From a virus: DNA of 35,347 nucleotides. Location: the IMG/VR virus record IMGVR_UViG_3300012920_000119, positions 1 to 35,347 of that record; one strand, given 5' to 3'. Made by a program: the position numbers and the translations under genes. Positions within the stretch are counted from its first letter, which is position 1. Each line of letters opens with the position of its first letter. The notes beneath the pieces were generated by a model. That model made no database searches, had not been told where the DNA came from, and was given only the letters and a program-made list of their open reading frames with translations. Below are positions 30,082 through 35,347 of this stretch, in pieces.

Positions 30082-31471
30082 TTCGTTGCTCCTTTAACTT
30101 ATCAAACGTACTTGCTTCTACTACTTGTACCCCTTGTGGTACAGATTTTGGTACCATGTTCTCTACAAGTTCTTCTTGTGCAGAGTCCTCAACATCGTAC
30201 AACTGCATCTTTGCTCTATCAATACCCAATACAAAACGCTTGTATTTCGTAGGGTCATTGTATCTGTTCTTCAACTGCTTCACTAGAACTTGATTGTGTT
30301 CTTCTAGTTCTTCATTTGAGATAAGTGCAAACATGAAGTCTACTGTTGCTGGTAGACCAAAACTTTCTGAAGTATCTTCAAGACCAATATCGGTACTTGA
30401 AAAACCTTGTCTTGTCGTTTGAGTTGCAGAGATAAGTGGCACATTATGCTCTACTGCAAGACCACGCAATTCTTCTGCAATCGACTTAACAAGTGTGTAT
30501 GAATTGATATTAGCACCTGCACGAAATCTTTGTGATGCACAGATATTGAGATAATCAATAAAGATAGCATCAGGTTTGAAAGACTTCTTCAGTGCTAGTT
30601 CGTTGAGCAACGCATCAAAATGACCACGGTGTGCAGATGCAGTCGGATATTCTTTGACTATCAACTTACCATGTGTCTCACGTTGAATTGAAGCAATCTT
30701 CTTATCGAACATTTGCTTCGGCATCTCTTCTAGAGATTGTATATCTAAGTTCATCAGATTAGCATCGATACGTTCAGCGATACGTTCTTCTGCCATCTCT
30801 AATGTTATGTACAAAACATTCTTTCCATGCATTAGAAAGTTGGCGGCGAGGTGACACATAAAAAGTGACTTACCTACACCAGTACCTGCTAGTGCTACAT
30901 TGAGTGTTTTGTTTGGTAGACCACCTTTCGTAATCAAGTCAAAATACTTGAGATTAAAAGGTATCTTTTCTTCTTTTGTGTGATAGAAATCATATCTATC
31001 TGTTGACTGTTCGAAATAGTCATGACCTACTCGGTTATCAAACGAAACGGATAGGGCATCAGATAAAAGAGAGGGTAAAGCATCAGGTGTGAACTTCTTG
31101 TCTTTACCTTCAATTATCTGAATACCCTGTGCTACGGCATTGTAGATTGCTTTGTCTTTACAAAACTTTTCAGTTGCATCTGTCAACCATTCTACGTCTG
31201 CATGTGACGTATCTAGACTATTAATAATCTCGACAGATGATTTGAATTCTGGTTCTGGTACATTGTATGCTTCGTTCAGAGTGATTATGAGTTGTTCTGA
31301 AGTTGGTGGTTTGTTGTACTTATCAAACGCATCAGTGATTGTTTTGAATACTAACTTTTCTGAACCATCATGAAAGTAGTCAGACTGTAGAAATGGCAAT
31401 ACATTTCTAGCATAGTCTTCGTTGTTCATTAAGTTCGATAGAATAGTTCTTTCAATCCGTGCCGTTTGCAT
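30041..31471 (-). CDS. 41: Replicative DNA helicase (T4 gp41, DnaB-like)
   Basis: A 476-residue hexameric helicase that unwinds DNA 5'-3' on the lagging strand and recruits primase. An N-terminal helical domain comes first, then the RecA-type core with Walker A AGTGVGKS at about 195-202, ITLEMAEERIAERID, and Walker B DAIFIDYLNI. SATQTTRQGF and a late RAKMQLY motif follow, as in DnaB enzymes. T4 gp41 is 475 residues. ATG at 31471 ([11 protein letters not shown]) has AAGG about 12 bases upstream; a GTG four codons earlier is less likely. It overlaps the small gene before it by 20 bases. No gp59 loader is in this window. Confidence 0.95.
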   Translation of the reverse strand: MQTARIERTILSNLMNNEDYARNVLPFLQSDYFHDGSEKLVFKTITDAFDKYNKPPTSEQLIITLNEAYNVPEPEFKSSVEIINSLDTSHADVEWLTDATEKFCKDKAIYNAVAQGIQIIEGKDKKFTPDALPSLLSDALSVSFDNRVGHDYFEQSTDRYDFYHTKEEKIPFNLKYFDLITKGGLPNKTLNVALAGTGVGKSLFMCHLAANFLMHGKNVLYITLEMAEERIAERIDANLMNLDIQSLEEMPKQMFDKKIASIQRETHGKLIVKEYPTASAHRGHFDALLNELALKKSFKPDAIFIDYLNICASQRFRAGANINSYTLVKSIAEELRGLAVEHNVPLISATQTTRQGFSSTDIGLEDTSESFGLPATVDFMFALISNEELEEHNQVLVKQLKNRYNDPTKYKRFVLGIDRAKMQLYDVEDSAQEELVENMVPKSVPQGVQVVEASTFDKLKEQRNEKKYKDFSSFKV

Positions 31472-31733
31472 ATACCATTTCACCTTTTTCTATTTTTTCT
31501 TCAATCTGTTGTACGATGATATCACCTATAATACTTGTGATATCATTTAGTATTTCTACTTCATTAGGGTTTTCTAAGATTTGATACTTAAATCGCATTG
31601 CTCTGTGACCAGTCTCATCTGGTTGAGCAAACTGAATACGACCAACTTGGTATACAATATCTTTATAATACCCCTCAGTTATTCTTGTTGCAATCACATC
31701 TTCTTTGTGAACGTAACTAAATTTCACCGCCAT
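31452..31733 (-). CDS. Small hypothetical protein between uvsX and gene 41
   Basis: A 93-residue protein beginning [21 protein letters not shown] strand-rich first half ([20 protein letters not shown]) and a helical second half ([20 protein letters not shown]) are seen. The ATG at 31733 has AGAGAAG about 7 bases upstream and overlaps the end of uvsX by 17 bases; an ATG nine codons earlier lies deeper in uvsX. It sits where T4-like phages of marine origin carry a small conserved gene. No function is known; a part in replication is suggested only by place. Confidence 0.7.
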   Translation of the reverse strand: MAVKFSYVHKEDVIATRITEGYYKDIVYQVGRIQFAQPDETGHRAMRFKYQILENPNEVEILNDITSIIGDIIVQQIEEKIEKGEMVYANGTD

Positions 31734-32739
31734 AACTAAACTTCTCTTTCGCATGTTCATCTAACTGCTTCATGATATCTTCTGTGAAGAACTGCTCTGG
31801 ATTGTGCAAGATTTCTTTACCATAACGCTTTGACCCGTCAGGTAGTTCAAATCTTGTAGCGACTTTCTTAAAGATACCAGCATCTTCTGCTAGTTCAAGT
31901 AGACCATAGTATCTGTTTAGACCACCTTTGTATCTTAGTGATACATCGACCATAGAGTTTTCTTTAGTCAATCGTGACTTGTTCAGTTTACAGTGAATGA
32001 TGTTACCTACAACTTCTGTGCCGTCTTTGTCTTTTTTCTTAGACAAGAATACAATTGAAGATGCGGCATACTGAAGACCAGAACCACCACCCATAACTTT
32101 CTGTGGGAACATGACGCCCATCTGGTCGTAAGTGTGATTAGTGACAATCATAGGTACTTTTGCTTTACCTAGTTTCAGTGTCAATACTCTGAATGCCGCT
32201 TTAACTAGTTGCGACCTTGTCATATCTCTAGTCTCTTTACCATCTGCAGTATCTTCGATTTCTTTTGTTGTCGATAGCATACCTAGACTGTCTAGAACAA
32301 ACATGATAGGTTGTCTATCTTCTTCTTTCTGTTCTAGATATTTGTCGATGATACGAATTGCTTGTGTACGAAATTCTTGTACAGTTGTTACTGGCATCAT
32401 GACCATACGCTTCGTATCAATACCACGCTCATCAATCATATCTTTCGTCAATGCACTTTCAGTTTCGAAATATACAACACCTGCATTTGGATTAGTATCT
32501 AAGAAATGCTTACATAATCCAAGTGCAAAGAAGGTCTTACCAGTTGCGGACTCACCAGCAATCGCTGTAATCTTGTTCGCAGGAAGACCTCCATAGATGC
32601 TACCACTTAATAGTGCGTTGAAGACATATGAACCAGTGTCAATGAAACCTTGAACGTCACCTGCTTCTACGCCATCTGCGACAACGCCAGCAAACTCGTT
32701 CTTACTCTCTTTGACAATATCATTTAGAAAATTATTCAT
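31717..32739 (-). CDS. uvsX: RecA-like recombinase UvsX
   Basis: A 340-residue strand-exchange protein. Walker A is GESATGKT at 62-69, the catalytic region has [10 protein letters not shown], and Walker B is [20 protein letters not shown] and [19 protein letters not shown] are typical RecA-family blocks. It promotes recombination-dependent replication and repair on single-stranded DNA. T4 UvsX is about 390 residues, so this is a slightly short version. GGAG lies about 8 bases before the ATG, and a consensus promoter lies upstream. It lies between gene 43 and gene 41, as in marine T4-like phages. Confidence 0.95.
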   Translation of the reverse strand: MNNFLNDIVKESKNEFAGVVADGVEAGDVQGFIDTGSYVFNALLSGSIYGGLPANKITAIAGESATGKTFFALGLCKHFLDTNPNAGVVYFETESALTKDMIDERGIDTKRMVMMPVTTVQEFRTQAIRIIDKYLEQKEEDRQPIMFVLDSLGMLSTTKEIEDTADGKETRDMTRSQLVKAAFRVLTLKLGKAKVPMIVTNHTYDQMGVMFPQKVMGGGSGLQYAASSIVFLSKKKDKDGTEVVGNIIHCKLNKSRLTKENSMVDVSLRYKGGLNRYYGLLELAEDAGIFKKVATRFELPDGSKRYGKEILHNPEQFFTEDIMKQLDEHAKEKFSYGGEI

Positions 32740-32762
32740 ATTATATCTCCAGTGTTTTGATG

Positions 32763-32791
32763 ACTATACACTATACAAATGTATTTGTCAA
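32763..32791 (-). promoter_or_regulatory. Sigma70-type promoter, TTGACA-17-TATAGT
   Basis: On the minus strand TTGACA (32791-32786), a 17-base spacer and TATAGT (32768-32763). The start near 32756 leaves about 17 bases of leader with GGAG before the uvsX ATG at 32739. The -35 overlaps the stop codon of the gene before. A second TATAGT occurs inside the spacer. Confidence 0.82.
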
Positions 32792-33027
32792 GGCAATTTT
32801 GCATACGGATGTGCAGGGTCAAGATATCTATCAATCATCTCAATCTGGTCATGATATTTTGCCATGTGTTCCAGTTCAAGTTCAATAGTTTCGATAATAT
32901 CTGAGTGTTCTCCGATACCTACTGTTTGGTTCATATAGACCATCACATTTGCTTTGTGCTTTTCAATATGACCTTCAGCATGTTTTCTTACTGCCTTCAG
33001 CAGTTGTTCTGCTTGTTTTTCTGACAT
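32788..33027 (-). CDS. Small conserved gene between gene 43 and uvsX
   Basis: A 79-residue, mostly helical protein beginning MSEKQAEQLLKAVRKHAEGH. Many His and Glu residues are spread through it (HIEKHKANVMVYMNQTVGIG, ELELEHMAKYHDQIEMIDRY), but no fixed metal motif is seen. AGGAG lies 6 bases before the ATG, 9 bases after the polymerase stop. I recall a small gene in this same place in marine T4-like phages. Function unknown; co-expression with polymerase suggests a replication role. Confidence 0.75.
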   Translation of the reverse strand: MSEKQAEQLLKAVRKHAEGHIEKHKANVMVYMNQTVGIGEHSDIIETIELELEHMAKYHDQIEMIDRYLDPAHPYAKLP

Positions 33028-33036
33028 ATTTAACTC

Positions 33037-35347
33037 CTATCCGAAAAATTCTTCTAGAGTAGCAATCTTTTCTAGTTGCCACCCTATGCTTTCTGCAATG
33101 AACCTAAGTGGTTCAAGAAATGCTTTCGTAAACTGCATATCATAATCAATATACTTATGCAATTCAAACTCATCAGGAAGAGTACCAAGAAATGAAATGA
33201 TATTCTCACCTATAGTGTTTGGCATCTTGAGATGCACAAACTTGATTTTCTCACCGTCTTTTATTTGTGGATATCTTTGCGATATCTTCTTATTCTTTAC
33301 AAGTTCATTATACATAAGCGCACCACGCACATGCATTGGTGTACCCTTTGTGTATACTTTAATATCAGACTTGTACTTCTCAACACCGTTCACACTACGA
33401 GGAAAAGCAATCTCTTCTGGTGGCAGTGTATTGAATTCTTCTCTTGTCTTATCTATAAACTCAAGCAAGTCATCGTTACTACCATTCACAATAACTTTAA
33501 TAGCATCTTTTAACATGACACGCACAGGTGCAGGAGTTGAAGACTTGACAACTTCTAGACCCATAATCTTGAGTTTAGGTTCTGAATACTGCACACCTTC
33601 AGAGTTGTGTACATTCAGAACATATCTTTTCTTTGCAGTCCAGATGCCTCTGTCAGCGATAACTTCTCGCTTCATAAACATCTTTTGTGCATATGCATTC
33701 ATATAGTCAGCAAGATTTTGATAATTCTTATCGATAAAAGGTTCAATCTTCTCATTAGCAACTCTGTCAAGAAACTTAACAATTCGTGCTTTTGATACGC
33801 CACCCTCGTTCTCTGGTAGTTTCGCTCTCTCGCCAAACACTTCATCAACCAGTCCACTAAGATTAATGTAAACTGAATCCGTATCGCTTGCAATGACATA
33901 GTTTTCTCCATCAGTCTTTAGAAGTTTGTTGAAATATTTATTCAACGCTTCTTCAATCCATCTAATCGACAACTGACCAGACAATGTAATACCCTCTGCT
34001 TGTCGAATATCAAAGTATCTGAAGTACTGATTACCTAGCGCACCATAAGCAGAGTTCAATGCAATCTTCTTTGCAAGTTGAATATTACCATATCGTGCAA
34101 TATCTTTTTGTAGTTCTTCATTCTTTGTGACTTGATACTCTTGTTCAGCATCAAGCATCTTCTTCTTGTAAAACTTTCTACTCTCGTATAGTTCTTCCAT
34201 CATCGCAGGCAGAAACCCTTGAAAGTCTTTTCTGAAACACTGACCATTCGCCGCCATCGTTAGATTGCTTGCTTGTAAATGTGTCGTATCAAGTTTCTGT
34301 TCAAGTAGTTCATCAACCGAACATTGAATACGCTCATCAACAATAGTATCAGGTGAGATATTATATTGCATAATCAAGTGAGGGTAGAGTGAGTTCAAGT
34401 CAAATGATAGTACCCAATCATGCTGACCGACTGTAGGGTCTTTCACATATGCACCAGCATATGCTGTATCTTTGTGAGACATTTTCTTAGGCGGAATCAC
34501 AATACCTTTTCTACGCAAGTGATTGTACACAAGCATATCCCAACATCGAACTTGAGAGAATACATCTTCGTAGTTTACACGAAAGTCATATGCCATCATC
34601 AACTGCAATTCAATCAGACCAAGTTTGTCTTCTAGTTGTGCAACAAGTTCAACGTCACGAATATTATAGTCTACGAACTTTGTCCAGTCATTCTTGTAGA
34701 AGTCTGCAAAAGATTGATATTCAGAGTGGTCAAGTTTCTCTGCGCCAAGTTCAACATTTGCAATGTGACCTAGTGCGAAACTTTCATAACCGATACCACG
34801 ATACTTACGAAACAATTCAAGATAGTCAATGCCAGCGATACCAAAGATATCATAATACTGTTGCTCTCTACCTTGCACAGTGACTTTACTACCTTTGACA
34901 ATCTTCCAAGGTGAGATAAGACGAACTTTCTCTTCACCAAGAAGTCTTTCAATACGATTTACGATGTAAGGTATATCAAAGAAACGACTGTTCCAACCAG
35001 TGATAACATCTGGTTTGTACTCATTGAGAAATTGAATGAAGTCACTTAATAGTTCACGCTCATCAGTGAAACATCTATAATCAACTTCTTTGTTTTTACC
35101 GTGATATTCTTGAAGACCCCATGTGGTCAACTTCTTAGTCAAACTATCTCGCACAGTGATGAGCAAGATTTGTTCGTTAGCAGTTTCAATGTTTGGAAAA
35201 CCATACTCTGCACCAGTCTCAATATCAAGTGACAGAATAGATATTTGACTTGTATCAAACTCAATCTCATCTCTATCAACAAAGTTGTCAGATATCCACT
35301 GATAGAGATATTGTGTTTGACCGTAAATCTTGAAGTTCTCTACATCA
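33037..35347 (-). CDS. 43: DNA polymerase gp43 (family B), partial at 5' end
   Basis: The frame is open to the right edge and gives 769 residues; the N terminus lies outside. The 3'-5' exonuclease motifs are SLDIETGAEY (Exo I), TGWNSRFFDIPYI (Exo II) and YNIRDVELVAQ (Exo III). Polymerase motifs are FDLNSLYPHLIMQ (A), KKIALNSAYGALGN (B) and ASDTDSVYI (C). All catalytic acids are present, so both activities are expected. T4 gp43 is 898 residues, so about 130 may be missing. The apparent start at 35166 is an internal TTG and is not used, because the Exo I motif lies upstream of it in the same frame. It copies the phage genome with gp41, gp61 and UvsX. Confidence 0.96.
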   Translation of the reverse strand, partial: DVENFKIYGQTQYLYQWISDNFVDRDEIEFDTSQISILSLDIETGAEYGFPNIETANEQILLITVRDSLTKKLTTWGLQEYHGKNKEVDYRCFTDERELLSDFIQFLNEYKPDVITGWNSRFFDIPYIVNRIERLLGEEKVRLISPWKIVKGSKVTVQGREQQYYDIFGIAGIDYLELFRKYRGIGYESFALGHIANVELGAEKLDHSEYQSFADFYKNDWTKFVDYNIRDVELVAQLEDKLGLIELQLMMAYDFRVNYEDVFSQVRCWDMLVYNHLRRKGIVIPPKKMSHKDTAYAGAYVKDPTVGQHDWVLSFDLNSLYPHLIMQYNISPDTIVDERIQCSVDELLEQKLDTTHLQASNLTMAANGQCFRKDFQGFLPAMMEELYESRKFYKKKMLDAEQEYQVTKNEELQKDIARYGNIQLAKKIALNSAYGALGNQYFRYFDIRQAEGITLSGQLSIRWIEEALNKYFNKLLKTDGENYVIASDTDSVYINLSGLVDEVFGERAKLPENEGGVSKARIVKFLDRVANEKIEPFIDKNYQNLADYMNAYAQKMFMKREVIADRGIWTAKKRYVLNVHNSEGVQYSEPKLKIMGLEVVKSSTPAPVRVMLKDAIKVIVNGSNDDLLEFIDKTREEFNTLPPEEIAFPRSVNGVEKYKSDIKVYTKGTPMHVRGALMYNELVKNKKISQRYPQIKDGEKIKFVHLKMPNTIGENIISFLGTLPDEFELHKYIDYDMQFTKAFLEPLRFIAESIGWQLEKIATLEEFFG

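Noticed and set aside
33037-35166. Polymerase starting at the TTG at 35166
   Set aside because: The same frame is open upstream and contains the Exo I motif DIETG, so the gene continues past the right edge.
1-35347. tRNA genes, CRISPR arrays, insertion sequences or an attachment site
   Set aside because: All gaps are shorter than about 95 bases. None holds a cloverleaf, spaced direct repeats or terminal inverted repeats, and no integrase or transposase is present.

Overview
This window looks like part of the genome of a T4-like, tailed marine phage, of the kind that infects cyanobacteria, SAR11 or related hosts. The evidence is a full T4-type replication and nucleotide set: family B DNA polymerase gp43, UvsX recombinase, gp41 helicase, gp61 primase, RNase H, NrdA/NrdB and glutaredoxin. 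These sit in an AT-rich, tightly packed genome. Every gene I can support is on the minus strand, so transcription runs from high to low coordinates. Most neighbours overlap by 1 to 40 bases through ATGA or TAATG joints. No gap without a gene exceeds about 95 bases, and I see no tRNA, insertion sequence or CRISPR array. No photosynthesis genes are in view, so the host cannot be fixed from this segment.

Layout in transcription order. (1) 35347-30041 is replication: gp43 (5' end outside the window), a small conserved gene, uvsX, a small gene and gp41. (2) 30081-28175 holds a small gene, an SprT-like zinc protease and a 397-residue protein with a restriction-nuclease-like signature. (3) 28083-19938 is an unusual block. 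It contains a ligase-like protein (KxDG motif), a 1006-residue protein that starts with an adenylyl/cytidylyltransferase domain, a cupin, a DUF5824-like protein, a HAD phosphatase, two probable virion proteins and a Lys/Ala-rich protein. Four of these begin with a short leader that resembles the T4 capsid-targeting sequence and ends in a gp21-type LxE site. (4) 19913-17078 has two phage-conserved proteins and a possible lysis or envelope group: a coiled-coil membrane protein, an overlapping lipoprotein, a DUF1353 protein and a C-terminally anchored coiled-coil protein.

(5) 17040-11376 holds primase, two dioxygenase-fold proteins (one apparently without its iron ligands), nrdA, nrdB and a 49-residue zinc ribbon. 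(6) 11376-6191 is a run of mostly small genes: MazG pyrophosphohydrolase, a glycine-zipper lipoprotein, a 52-residue membrane protein, a RuvC-like resolvase, membrane and His-tailed proteins, a thermonuclease and several unknowns. (7) 6219-1 has glutaredoxin, RNase H, a NodU/CmcH-type carbamoyltransferase coupled to a 2OG-Fe(II) oxygenase, a DUF6433-like protein, an H1-like small protein and a truncated gene.

Promoters are clear. Six sites have an exact TTGACA, a 16-17 base spacer and a good -10 hexamer, as expected for host sigma70-driven early genes. They precede uvsX, the SprT-like gene, the ligase-like gene, primase and two groups of small genes. Two exact TATAAATA boxes, as in T4 late promoters, precede a structural gene and the DUF6433 gene, and weaker variants occur elsewhere. 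At primase and the ligase-like gene the -10 box lies only 6-7 bases from the start codon and there is no ribosome binding site, which predicts leaderless messages. The strongest leads for new biology are the capsid-targeted enzyme block, the carbamoyltransferase-oxygenase pair and the candidate spanin pair.
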